Position numbers and translations under genes: made by a program. The notes under the pieces are model-generated. The model was not told the origin of the DNA, ran no database searches, and saw only the letters and a list, made by a program, of their open reading frames with translations. From Rhizobium sp. SL42 (GTDB lineage: Bacteria; Pseudomonadota; Alphaproteobacteria; Rhizobiales; Rhizobiaceae), in the NCBI RefSeq assembly GCF_021729845.1, contig NZ_CP063399.1:287830-351829 (forward strand): DNA of 64,000 bases, in the 5' to 3' direction. Below, piece after piece: positions 45,981-54,213 of the stretch. Within the stretch, counting starts at the first letter, position 1, and the number at the start of each line of letters is the position of its first letter.

Positions 45981-46914
45981 GAACCTGACCGAAAAAGAAT
46001 TGAGTGAAATCAGCCAGTTGTGATTCCTTCGGATTTGCTTAGGATTCGATGGAGACCGCAATGGGCTGGACTGATTTCACCCGTCGCCAATATGGCCGAC
46101 GGACGGGGCGTTATGCAAGTGATCTGACGGACAGGGAGTGGTCGCTGATTGCTCCGTTTATGCCGATGCCCCGTAGGCTTGGTCGACCGCGCAAGACGGA
46201 ATTGCGCGAAGTTTTAAACGCACTGCTATATATCGCGTCGACCGGATGCCAATGGCGGATGCTACCGAAAGATTTTCCACCCTATTCAACTGTGCAGGGT
46301 TACTTCTACGAGTGGCGGGCGACTGGCTTGTGGACGCGGATCAACCATCATCTCGTTATGGAGACGCGAGAGCTGGAAGGAAAGGAAGCCTCACCGACGG
46401 CAGGCGTGATAGACAGTCAGAGCGTCAAAACGACTGAAAGCGGCGGGATTGCGGGCTTTGACGCGGGCAAGAAGATCAAAGGCCGCAAGCGTCATATCGT
46501 TGTCGACACGCTCGGTTTGATGGTGGGGCTCGCCGTCCACAGCGCTGACATTCAAGACCGCGATGGTGCAGTGGCGGCTCTCAAAACCATCCTCAGACGC
46601 TGGCCTTGGCTCAGGCACATCTTTGCTGACGGCGGTTATGCCGGTCCGAAGCTGCGGGCCGCATTGCGCAAGGTCGCGAAGTTCACGTTGCAAATCGTCA
46701 AGCGAACAGACAAGGCAAAAGGCTTTGAAGTGCTGCCGCGTCGCTGGGTCGTGGAGCGCACATTCGCCTGGCTTGGCCGATGCAGACGACTGGCCAAGGA
46801 TTGGGAAAAATCAATCGCTTCCGCTGAAGCCTGGATGCTTATCGCTCATATCCGCATTCTCACTCGGAGGCTCGCAAGGTACCATGCCTATTGAGGTCTT
46901 TTCGAGTCAGGCTC
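45981..46914 (+). mobile_element. IS5-family element inserted in IS3 orfB
   Basis: A 934-base element with 18-base imperfect terminal repeats (GAACCTGACCGAAAAAGA and, from the right end inward, GAGCCTGACTCGAAAAGA). It is flanked by TAA at 45978-45980 and 46915-46917, a three-base target duplication as in the IS427 group of IS5. Removing the element and one TAA restores the IS3 OrfB ending GIGGITPAQKLKMAA. Confidence 0.88.
46049..46894 (+). CDS. IS5-family transposase, intact
   Basis: A 281-residue transposase. An N-terminal DUF4096-like segment has YASDLTDREWSLIAPFMP and LLYIASTGCQWRMLPKDFPPYSTVQGYFYEW. A DDE domain follows, with the first Asp in GVIDSQSVKTTE near 119, the second in IFADGGYAGPKLR near 192 and the catalytic Glu in RRWVVERTFAWLGRCRRL near 234. 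Length and motifs are complete, so the element may still be mobile. It is oriented like the IS3 host. Confidence 0.9.
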   Translation: METAMGWTDFTRRQYGRRTGRYASDLTDREWSLIAPFMPMPRRLGRPRKTELREVLNALLYIASTGCQWRMLPKDFPPYSTVQGYFYEWRATGLWTRINHHLVMETRELEGKEASPTAGVIDSQSVKTTESGGIAGFDAGKKIKGRKRHIVVDTLGLMVGLAVHSADIQDRDGAVAALKTILRRWPWLRHIFADGGYAGPKLRAALRKVAKFTLQIVKRTDKAKGFEVLPRRWVVERTFAWLGRCRRLAKDWEKSIASAEAWMLIAHIRILTRRLARYHAY

Positions 46915-46948
46915 TAACGCCCGCACAGAAACTGAAGATGGCCGCGTG

Positions 46949-46989
46949 AATTCTACTGCGGAGCCCCGTTAAAAACGGGAGGATTACCA
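46949..46989 (+). repeat. IS3 right terminal inverted repeat
   Basis: Begins AATTCTACTGCGGAGC and ends GGATTACCA. It pairs imperfectly with 42216-42257. Confidence 0.85.
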
Positions 46990-47308
46990 TCCGCCTTTGT
47001 TAGACGCACGCTTCCTCCTTTGCCTCGGTCGCTCAACGACACATTTCCACCTGAAATCCCGCGCTTTAACGTTTGCAGCGCCGGCCTCGTCCTCCATCGT
47101 CAGAACCATGAAGCCCTTCGCCGAGCCCGCCGTCGTCGCACCAGCATCAAGAGATCGGTTTGACATTGAGGGACCGACGGCGATACCCAGACCGTTGGCC
47201 ATGCGACGGTGCTTCGACAATTCGACAGCCCGATTGATGAAATCCTCCGTTTGGAGCCACGCGAGTGGCCGAGGTCTACAACCACCCGCGCGGTTGCACG
47301 CGCCATGG
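46990..47308 (-). pseudogene. Relic, possibly DnaE2 OB-fold segment
   Basis: The leftward frame contains AGSAKGFMVLTMEDEAGAANV, very like the OB-fold signature of the error-prone polymerase DnaE2 (GSAKGVMFxTxEDExGxANV). About 30 residues on either side do not match clearly, and the frame runs into the IS3 right end. It is at most a small scrap, downstream of the protease gene. Confidence 0.4.
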
Positions 47309-49822
47309 CTAAGTCTCAATCAGGATCTCAGGCGCCACCTCTGGCTGGATGGGGGTGTTGATCGGGGTATAAAGATCGACCTCCGCCGCGGTTCGCAATG
47401 TTGCCGCAAGCGCATATCGAACGACCGTATTGCCCCTTCTCTGTCCCGTGTTCTCCCGCCACCAACCGCCGGTTGGATAGATGGCAATCGCGTCACGCTG
47501 GGAAAGCTCGACTGCATTGCCCTCCCAGATATCCGCATGTAGGGAGCCCCGATTGCGCAGCACCGGCCCCAGTGTCCAACCTGCGTCTCCGGCCGCCCGT
47601 GCTGGCGGCCGAGCGCCCGCGGCAGCGTTGATACGGCGCAGGAACACGTCGGCACGTTCGTCGCTCGGCTTCAACGCGAACCTCAGTCCATGCGAGGCAT
47701 AGCTGTGACGCCGGGTCTGGCCGCGCTCACCTGGGTTTGGCTCGATGAAATAGCTGAGGGTGATCCGCAGCTGAACTTGGGTTTCGCCAAGAGCTTCGAG
47801 CTCCTGGGTTGGCCAAGGCAGCTCATGCAGCACCATATCCTTGGTTTCGATCTTGCTCCCGATGGTGATGAAGGGCTGCATCTCGTTCTCGACGACCATG
47901 GTGACGTCATTGTTGAGACTGCCGAGGGCCCGCACTATGGACGGCACCCCGAAACCATAGCGCCGCAGCAGCGCGTTCTTGTTGATCGCGCCGAGATGGG
48001 CCTTCATCGCCGGTGTCCATTCCGCCGAATGCACGATCAGGGCTCTGACTGTTTCAGGCCACAGGTTGGGACGCTGCACAAGGATGCGCGCGCCCATCCT
48101 TGCCGCAAGCGCCGTTGCCGCACTGGTTTCGCCGGTCGTCGTGAACGCACGGTTCTCTGGCGTCCGGTAGGTCGTCAGGAGGGCAAGGTCGTCGAGATGG
48201 TCCCCGACGAGCGTGGCTGGATCGATGCCGAGATTGCCGCCTTCGAACACGACATCCGGCTTGAGCGGCCAATCGTGGTTCCAGCTGACGGAGGTGCGGC
48301 TGCGAGGCATAAGATCGCCGACCTGCGCCATCACACCCCATCCATCGAAGACAGGATCAGTGATCGTTGTTTTCTCGGTGAAAGCACCGACTGTCAGTAC
48401 GTTCCATGCCTGCGCTGGGCTCTCAATTGGCGTGGTATCGTTGCGTTCGAGATAGTCGTTCTGGTGGATGTCTTCCCGGATATTGCCTGCAGAGACCGCG
48501 ATCAGCCGCGGCGCGTTATCGGCGCCATAGGCGAGCTTATCGAGCGCGGCGGACCAGGACGAAGGGCGGCCGCGCCAGTGATCTCCATCGCTGGTGAGCG
48601 CGAGACAAATGGCCCGGGGCCGGTTCGGTGCCACGATCTCGGCGCGCGCGATCGATTGGGCAGTGATCGCGCCGAAGAGGTCGGGATCGTTTGCGCCGTG
48701 GTCCGGCAGGATCTTCACCGACTCCAGACGGTGTGTCAGGACGATCTGCCCATCGCCGGCGAGGACGTCGGCCAGGTTGTCACCATAGAGGGCCACGCCC
48801 GAAAGCTGGGTGCCATGCCCGCCGTGGCCCTGATTGCTGATGTCTTCGACGTTCCAGCCCGGATCAAATGCCTGCTGATCCGCCTGAGCAAGAGCCGGCT
48901 GGATCAGGGGATGACGGCGTGTCGAACCGGAATCGAGAAGGCAAACTGAAGGTCCGTCTCCATCGGGGGCAACAATGCGGCCCGCAGTTTCTGCAGCCCA
49001 TGCTCTTTGTTCTGCGCCATCCATCTCCATGAAGAAGGCCGGGGTATCACGGGCCGTTCTCAGCTCCGCGATCGCATCGGTGTGCGCGATGATCCGGCCG
49101 AGCGTCTCGGCAGTCGCATGGACGATCAACACCTCGCGCTCCGGAAACTGCAGAGCATGTTGACGGACAGGCAACTCCAATCGCCGCGCCGCCGCCGCGA
49201 AGGTGTCTGCTGTCCCGAGGCGTAGCCAAACTTCCCACCAGATGCCGGTCGCAGGGGCCGGAAAGAACGCCTCGTCGTCGGTATAGAGGGATCTCGCTAC
49301 CGCCAGGCGTGCGGTTTCGAGGGAGGCCACCAGCACTTCGTTCTTGGGGCCGTTGTTCTTCTCAACGATCTCCCCGTCGACCTCCACTTTCTGAATCCGG
49401 TCCTCGTCGCGATACTGAGCGACCTTTTTCAGATAGTAGTCTCGCTGCCGTTCGGGAACGAATACCGTGGCGGCGATCGTGTCCCCTCCCTCTCCCACCG
49501 GGCGAACGCTGACGAGTTCGATCGGAAACTTGCCCTGGCGGTTTTCGAGCTTATCGACGATCTCGCCCTGGGATGAGGGCAGCTCAAATTCGAGATAAAA
49601 ACCAGGCGTTCCGCCGGCGAGTTCCGGCTCGCGGGCCTTCAACTGGACCTCGGCATCCGCAACTGCGCGGGTGAGAGCTTCAGTCAGCTTTCCCGCATGT
49701 TCGGCTCGCTCACGCGCCGGGACGTCCGCGCCGCCACCGCCACCTCTGGCGGTGTAGTCCTGAATGTCCCCATGACCGGGCAGATAGACGTGTTGGAGTG
49801 GACGCGGTGGTTCTTCTGCCAT
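47309..49822 (-). CDS. Subtilisin-like S8 peptidase paired with an AAA+ ATPase
   Basis: An 837-residue cytosolic-looking protein (no signal peptide). Residues 1-285 are an N-terminal domain with mixed alpha/beta character. Residues ~290-600 are a subtilase domain with a complete catalytic set: Asp297 in CLLDSGS, His336 in GHGGHGTQLSG, oxyanion Asn447 in VSAGN and Ser567 in TGETSAATALAA. Residues 600-837 form a C-terminal domain rich in beta strands. Unlike secreted subtilases it lacks a visible pro-region and export signal, so it probably acts inside the cell. It begins three bases after the ATPase stop, so the two are coupled. Role not known; proteolysis directed or gated by the ATPase is the natural inference. 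Confidence 0.88.
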   Translation of the reverse strand: MAEEPPRPLQHVYLPGHGDIQDYTARGGGGGADVPARERAEHAGKLTEALTRAVADAEVQLKAREPELAGGTPGFYLEFELPSSQGEIVDKLENRQGKFPIELVSVRPVGEGGDTIAATVFVPERQRDYYLKKVAQYRDEDRIQKVEVDGEIVEKNNGPKNEVLVASLETARLAVARSLYTDDEAFFPAPATGIWWEVWLRLGTADTFAAAARRLELPVRQHALQFPEREVLIVHATAETLGRIIAHTDAIAELRTARDTPAFFMEMDGAEQRAWAAETAGRIVAPDGDGPSVCLLDSGSTRRHPLIQPALAQADQQAFDPGWNVEDISNQGHGGHGTQLSGVALYGDNLADVLAGDGQIVLTHRLESVKILPDHGANDPDLFGAITAQSIARAEIVAPNRPRAICLALTSDGDHWRGRPSSWSAALDKLAYGADNAPRLIAVSAGNIREDIHQNDYLERNDTTPIESPAQAWNVLTVGAFTEKTTITDPVFDGWGVMAQVGDLMPRSRTSVSWNHDWPLKPDVVFEGGNLGIDPATLVGDHLDDLALLTTYRTPENRAFTTTGETSAATALAARMGARILVQRPNLWPETVRALIVHSAEWTPAMKAHLGAINKNALLRRYGFGVPSIVRALGSLNNDVTMVVENEMQPFITIGSKIETKDMVLHELPWPTQELEALGETQVQLRITLSYFIEPNPGERGQTRRHSYASHGLRFALKPSDERADVFLRRINAAAGARPPARAAGDAGWTLGPVLRNRGSLHADIWEGNAVELSQRDAIAIYPTGGWWRENTGQRRGNTVVRYALAATLRTAAEVDLYTPINTPIQPEVAPEILIET

Positions 49823-49825
49823 CGT

Positions 49826-50812
49826 TTACTGCGACGCCGCTCCTTTGCGTTCGGCGATCGCAATGACGAGATCGTTCTGTGTGATGAGTTCCCGGTCGGA
49901 CAGGATGACCAATTTTGCCGCGTCAGCCGCGGCCCTGACGATCTCAGCCTGACTCAAACCTGCAGCGTCGGAAACTGCTTTTGCCCAATCGATATCGCGA
50001 GTGTCGAAGCTGGAGAGCCGCGCCTGAAAAATGCCCGTTGCGACCTCGGCGCTGGGCAAGCTGTACTCGATGACGTCGTCGAACCTGCGGAAGAGCGCCG
50101 GATCGAGCAGTTCCGGATGGTTCGTCGCGGCCACCACCAGACCGTCGCTCTCATCCTCTTCGAGGAACTGGAGGAACGAATTGAGGATGCGCCGAACCTC
50201 CCCGACGTCATTTCGTTCAGCTCGCTTCGCCCCGATAGCGTCGAATTCGTCGAAAAAGTAGACGCCCTTAGTTTCGTTCATAGCCGAGAACACCAGTCGC
50301 AGCTTCGAAGCGGTCTCCCCCATGAACTTCGTCATCAAACCATCGAGCTGAACGGTGAACAAAGGCGTGTGGAGCTCACCGGCGAGAGCGGCCGCCGTCA
50401 TGGTCTTTCCGGATCCTGGCGGACCGACGAGCAGGAGCTTGCGCCGTGGTGTCAGACCATGGCTGCGCAGTTTGTGCTGCTGCCGCTGCTCGAGGATGAC
50501 TCGCTTCAGCCGTGCCTCGAGCTCAGTCGGAAGAACCATGCTCGACAACCGGACGTCGGCATAGCGAACGGCAACGAGGTTCGCGAGGTCGCCTCGCGGC
50601 TGCGCGAGGGGAACAGGAGCCTTCGTCCGCCCGGGCGCACGATCCTTGTTGGCACGCGCTGCGTCGACAAGTTCACGAAGTTGCATTGCGAGTTTGCCGT
50701 GGCCTCTTCGGGCCTCATTCGCGGCGGCCTGCAACGCAATCGTCAGGAATTGCTCGTCGTCGCCTTCAACGTGGCTCTTCAAGAGCGAGATTAACTGCTG
50801 GGCGGTCGTCAT
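49826..50812 (-). CDS. AAA+ ATPase paired with the S8 peptidase
   Basis: A 328-residue classic-clade-like AAA protein. Residues 1-90 are a helical/polar N-terminal region. The ATPase core has Walker A GPPGSGKT (130-137), a pore-loop-like segment LMTKFMGETASKLR (159-172), Walker B YFFDEFD (185-191), sensor-1 Asn231 in AATNHPE and arginine fingers in DPALFRRFDD (R242, R243). A C-terminal helical lid has AGLSQAEIVRAAADAAK. Pore loop and fingers suggest a hexameric unfoldase or remodeller. The ATG at 50812 is preferred over an upstream start at 50863. It is the first gene of the two-gene unit. Confidence 0.88.
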   Translation of the reverse strand: MTTAQQLISLLKSHVEGDDEQFLTIALQAAANEARRGHGKLAMQLRELVDAARANKDRAPGRTKAPVPLAQPRGDLANLVAVRYADVRLSSMVLPTELEARLKRVILEQRQQHKLRSHGLTPRRKLLLVGPPGSGKTMTAAALAGELHTPLFTVQLDGLMTKFMGETASKLRLVFSAMNETKGVYFFDEFDAIGAKRAERNDVGEVRRILNSFLQFLEEDESDGLVVAATNHPELLDPALFRRFDDVIEYSLPSAEVATGIFQARLSSFDTRDIDWAKAVSDAAGLSQAEIVRAAADAAKLVILSDRELITQNDLVIAIAERKGAASQ

Positions 50813-50932
50813 GACGCAGCCGCTCGGCTCGTGCGTCGCGCTCCTTCTGATCCAAATATCCAATTTCGCGTCATCGTGATCCTCTCGCGGCGACTCATCG
50901 GCACTTTCGAGAGATAGACGCCTCTCCCCAAG

Positions 50933-50951
50933 AACTGGTTAAAATCCAGTT
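50933..50951. promoter_or_regulatory. Inverted repeat upstream of AAA-protease operon
   Basis: Perfect arms AACTGG and CCAGTT around a seven-base AT-rich centre, 121 bases before the ATPase start. This is a candidate operator or promoter element for the AAA-S8 unit; no cognate regulator is identified, though an XRE-type gene lies 2 kb away. Confidence 0.35.
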
Positions 50952-51223
50952 TATTGATGGTCGTTGCGAAAATCAATTTAACGCTGCAACAGTTCCCAGG
51001 AATTGACGAGACAGTACAAAGAAATTTAACCGCAACCAAGGATGGTATGTGCGACGTGATTTTTCATCCCGAATCGTCGGTTCGCTGTGCAGTGGAAATC
51101 GGCACGCGAATTTCCAGAGGGGCCGCGCTGGCTATCTCGCCACGCGAGCACCAAACCTTCATCGTTCACCCAGCCTTGGGTTTTCTGTAGGAACCCACCC
51201 TGCCCAAACTCCTAGACCTTGAT
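50952..51223. other. Intergenic, no gene supported
   Basis: The upstream side of the AAA-S8 unit. A short plus-strand frame (50954-51190) has no motif or ribosome site that I trust. Promoter elements may lie here. Confidence 0.4.
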
Positions 51224-51599
51224 CTAGTCGACCCACTCGAAGGTGGGGCAGGCCGTCTCCTCCGTCGCCGATCCCGGCATGGGGGTTGCCATCAGTTCCT
51301 TTGCGGTGGATGAGAGCCCGTTCATGATTCCCGTGTAGAGCGCCGTCGGCACTCCATTCACCGCTTCGTCGAGTTGGCGGATCATCATCGTATACTGGCG
51401 ATTGACAGATGAGGTTCGAACCCTGCCACAGCACCGGCAGCTGCTGTTCCTCGCCGGGCAGCACCCGATTATTACGAACAAGCTCGTCTACCACGCCGAT
51501 CGGGAGTTCATCAGCGGCCTGTTCGATCCGGACGAGCGATAGCTTGGCCGCAGAGGCGACAGCCGACGGCGAGCCCGTGAGCCAAACCAGAATGAGCAT
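51224..51599 (-). pseudogene. Unrecognised ORF, frameshifted
   Basis: Two frames read as one protein-like sequence: MLILVWLTGSPSAVASAAKL to ELVRNNRVLPGEEQQLPVLW from 51599, then in the next frame TSSVNRQYTMMIRQLDEAV to GIMNGLSSTAKELMATPMP ending at 51224. The frame change is near 51415-51430. Amphipathic helices and a Met/Thr-rich end are seen, but I know no family for it. If joined it would be about 120 residues. Confidence 0.4.
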
Positions 51600-51783
51600 A
51601 TCGGAGGACCGAGCATAGCGGTGGCAAAGCCAAGGTTCGGGAATTCGCGCATGAGACGGCGGTTCCCGGGTCAGCCGCAGGAGGGTCAGCATAGCGCCGA
51701 ACCACGCACCAGCGTGGGTCGGGAACCGGGACCGACTGACCCCGTCGTCTCATTCCACTTTCAGCGCACCAGTGCGCTACCTG

Positions 51784-51833
51784 GCCTGCCCTGCCCTGCC
51801 TGATCTATCCTGCTCTGAACTATCCTGCCCTGA
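51784..51833. repeat. CCTG-rich microrepeats
   Basis: Two near-identical 14-mers (CTATCCTGCTCTGA 51805-51818, CTATCCTGCCCTGA 51820-51833) follow three CCTGC-type units. No gene covers them. This may be replication slippage or a binding-site cluster. Confidence 0.5.
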
Positions 51834-51867
51834 CCAGTGAGCGGGCGATATCGACGATGTCATCACG

Positions 51868-52708
51868 CTACGCAGTCGGATCCTCGCAGTTCCAGGAGAC
51901 ACCCATGCCGATGCGGAAATCGATGCCCCTCACCCGCTTCAGTTCAAAACTCCGGTTCGGCATGTCCTTTGTCCATTGTGGCGCAAAGCCGATGCCAAGA
52001 CCGGCCGAGGCCAGTGATACCAGCGCAAAGGTGTCGTCGCAGCTATAGGCGATGTTGCGGGTCAGATCATGCTCGGCAAACACGTCCGCGAAATACCGTT
52101 CCGTATAGGAGAGGTTCTGCCTGGAAAACGAGATGATCCGCTGATCGCGCAGATCATCGATTGTCAGATCATTCCGCCCGGCCAGCTTGTTGTCGTTCGG
52201 GACGGCAAGCAGATACTCGTCGCTTGCCATGTTCATGGAGCGCAGGCTGCCGATGTTCTCCACTGGACGGATGAAGCCGAGATTGATCTGGCCGCTTTCC
52301 AGCCCGCGGATGATATCGCCGGTCGAGCCGCTCTGGATATGAAGCTGGATGTTGGGATACTTCCGGGCGATCTTTGCCAGGAACCGCGGCAGCACGCCGG
52401 TGGTGGCCGGATAGATTGTGCCAATCTTGATCCGAGTCACCGTCTTGCCGGCGACAGATCGCGTGATCTCGGTCGACAGATCGATATCACTGAGGATCCG
52501 GACACAGCGATCGTAGAACGTCGCCCCTGCCCTGGTCAGTTCCACCCGTCGTGTCGAACGCAACAGCAGTTGAACGCCAAGCTCCCTCTCCAGCGCCTGG
52601 ATCTGCGTGCTCAGCGCCGGCTGGGCGATGTGAACCCGCAGGGCCGCACGGTTGAAGTGCAACTACTTCGGCGACGGCGACGAAGTAGTGGAGTTGGCGC
52701 AGTTCCAT
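51868..52708 (-). pseudogene. LysR-family regulator with N-terminal frameshift
   Basis: The start (52708) reads MELRQLHYFVAVAE, the classic LysR opening. One extra base near 52664-52668 then shifts the frame. In the other frame HFNRAALRVHIAQPALSTQIQ and LERELGVQLLLRSTRRVELT complete the helix-turn-helix, and the effector domain runs to 51868 (KIGTIYPATTGVLPRFLAKI, GLGIGFAPQW). The rest is about 265 residues without further damage, so the mutation is recent or a sequencing error. It is divergent from the XRE gene. Confidence 0.75.
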
Positions 52709-52763
52709 TGACACCACGTATCGTACATGGACCCGTGGTTCTTATCATGAACAAAATGTGGGT

Positions 52764-53105
52764 ATGGAACCATTCGCCACAAATCTACGCCAACGAGCCG
52801 CGCAACTTGGTATCTCAAACGCAGAGGCCGCTCGACGAGCAGGCTTGAGTGAGCGCCGGTATGGAAACTACGTGAGCGGTCAGCGCGAACCGGACCTCGC
52901 AACATTGGTGAAGATTGCTGGTGTTTTGGCCACGTCTGTAAACAATTTGCTTTCAGCACCTACAGAAACTCTGGTGAGCACGCAAAAAGACCTGCTTCAC
53001 GAGCGCGTGATTGCTGGAATGCGGGTCTTAGATCGCGACGATCTTGAACGTGTCGCAATCATGGTCGAAGCACTTGTCACAGCGCGTCGCGATAGCGCCA
53101 CATGA
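52764..53105 (+). CDS. XRE-family helix-turn-helix regulator
   Basis: A 113-residue protein. Residues 5-60 form a Cro/C1-type DNA-binding domain: LRQRAAQLGISNAEAARRAG, LSERRYGNYVSGQREPDLATLVKIAGVL. The C-terminal ~45 residues are a helical tail (LHERVIAGMRVLDRDDLERVAIMVEAL), possibly for dimerisation. It looks like a phage- or island-type repressor. No partner toxin is adjacent. Confidence 0.82.
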   Translation: MEPFATNLRQRAAQLGISNAEAARRAGLSERRYGNYVSGQREPDLATLVKIAGVLATSVNNLLSAPTETLVSTQKDLLHERVIAGMRVLDRDDLERVAIMVEALVTARRDSAT

Positions 53106-53477
53106 ATTTTGTCTATCGAGTGACGTGCCCAGACGCCGTCTTTGGTCGCCTTGAGCGGGGTCGAACTTACGACCCCGCTGTTGTTCCGCGTCAATCTCAT
53201 CCGAATTCTTAGAGGCGTTAAGACTTAGAAACCCCAGTTCTCCGTCGCCAGTGCCTTGCCAATAACATGGGGGGCCGTCTCGATTTGCTGATAGCTGTCG
53301 TCCTCGTAGATCTTCTCTCGTCTCGCTGCAGAATTCTGGATCCGCTCAAGTGAGGTATGGCCAGTCATCTAGCTCACGACTGACAGATCTGGCGAACACT
53401 CTCGTGGAAGTTGGATGGATAAATTGTGCGTGAGATCACCTCTTGTTGCATCGCTCCTGTGCATCCAGTAGCTGCTG
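53106..53477. other. Intergenic with a doubtful 47-residue ORF
   Basis: On the minus strand an ORF of 47 residues (53225-53368) reads MTGHTSLERIQNSAARREKI to GKALATENWGF; it lacks a good ribosome site and I do not recognise it. A GGTCG/CGACC-type hairpin (about 53157-53178) after the XRE gene may act as a terminator. Nothing else is seen. Confidence 0.4.
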
Positions 53478-54212
53478 CTAGGCGACCGCTCGCTGGAACC
53501 TTCCGTATCCCGCTTCCACCATGATGCTACCAGCGCGGAAAACCTGCGTTCCCCGCACCATAGTTCGGACCACTCTGCCAGTGCAGCCGGTGCCCTCGAA
53601 CGGCGTCCACTTGGCGACACCGGGAAAGTCCGCTCCGCGGATCGTCCATTCCTCACCGGCATCATAGAAAACGAGATCCGCGTCGCTGCCGGGAGCAACG
53701 GTACCCTTTTTCGGATAGAGCCCGAAGATCTGGGCCGGGGCCGCAGCCGTCAGGCGGGCAAATTCATGCAGCGGCAGCCCGCACTTAACGACGCCTTCGC
53801 TGAACAGCAGCGGCACCGTCGTCTGGATGCCGGTCAGACCCATGCCCGCCTTCCAGATGCTTTCCTCGCCGACCGCCTTGGCTTCGGGAAGATGGGGGCA
53901 GTGATCGGAGGCAAGCATGTCGATGCTGCCATCCAGCAGGTGATCCCACAGCAGGTTGATGGTTTCGCGCGGGCGCAGCGGAGGGCCGCAACGGGCCTTG
54001 GGGCCAATGCGCACCAGATCATCCTCGTCGAGCAGCAAGTAGTGCGAGCAGGTCTCGACAGTAATCGGCGCGGTCTCCCGGGCGTCGGAGATCAGCTCGG
54101 CGGCCTTGCCCGAACTCAGGTGTACAACATGGCAGCGCGTGCCGGTCTCGCGAGCGAAGGTGATGATCCGTGACACGGCCTCGATCTCGGCGATCTCCGA
54201 GCCGATTGACAG
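53478..54212 (-). pseudogene. Dihydroorotase/allantoinase-type amidohydrolase, N-terminus missing
   Basis: The frame holds about the last 240 residues of a cyclic amidohydrolase: EIAEIEAVSRIITFARETG, VVHLSSGKAAELI (metal His), VETCSHYLLLDEDDL (metal His), the catalytic SDHCPH, then GLYPKKGTVAPGSDADLVFYD. The N-terminal ~200 residues, with the HxH metal ligands and the carboxylated Lys, are absent. The sequence upstream belongs to the PfkB kinase gene, whose C-terminus is also short. A deletion joining the two genes explains this. The product would not be an active hydrolase. Confidence 0.8.
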
Positions 54213-54213
54213 C

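Larger units (their letters stand above)
43862..46949 (+). pseudogene. IS3 orfB, split by IS110 and IS5 insertions
   Basis: Segment one (43862-44107) reads TRPSQRREMAGKAVALRGVS to SWGFGL, then a TGA at 44063-44065 where relatives have Cys, then FLYLRNVRGHLWNH. Segment two (45431-45980) reads [20 protein letters not shown] with the DDE core [26 protein letters not shown] and [19 protein letters not shown]. The last segment after 46914 reads TPAQKLKMAA and the stop. All three rejoin in frame when the insertions are removed. The nonsense codon is separate damage. Confidence 0.85.
42216..46989 (+). mobile_element. IS3-family element carrying three nested insertions
   Basis: Left terminal repeat 42216-42257 (TGGTAATCCCCCCGGC start) and right terminal repeat 46949-46989 (its complement starts TGGTAATCCTCCCG) match over most of about 41 bases. 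Removing the inserts 42405-43718, 44108-45430 and 45981-46914 plus one TAA copy leaves about 1200 bases with orfA and orfB, the normal IS3 size. No flanking direct repeat is evident: the left flank is truncated IS6, the right flank a different gene relic. Confidence 0.85.

Noticed and set aside
49697..50794. 365-residue plus-strand ORF opposite the AAA ATPase
   Set aside because: A shadow frame; the minus strand carries all AAA motifs.
47309..50812. Naming the AAA-protease pair as a known defence system
   Set aside because: The motifs support the enzyme classes only; without a search I cannot tie the pair to any described system.
50954..51190. 78-residue plus-strand ORF upstream of the AAA gene
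   Set aside because: No ribosome site or recognisable motif, and it lies over the likely promoter.
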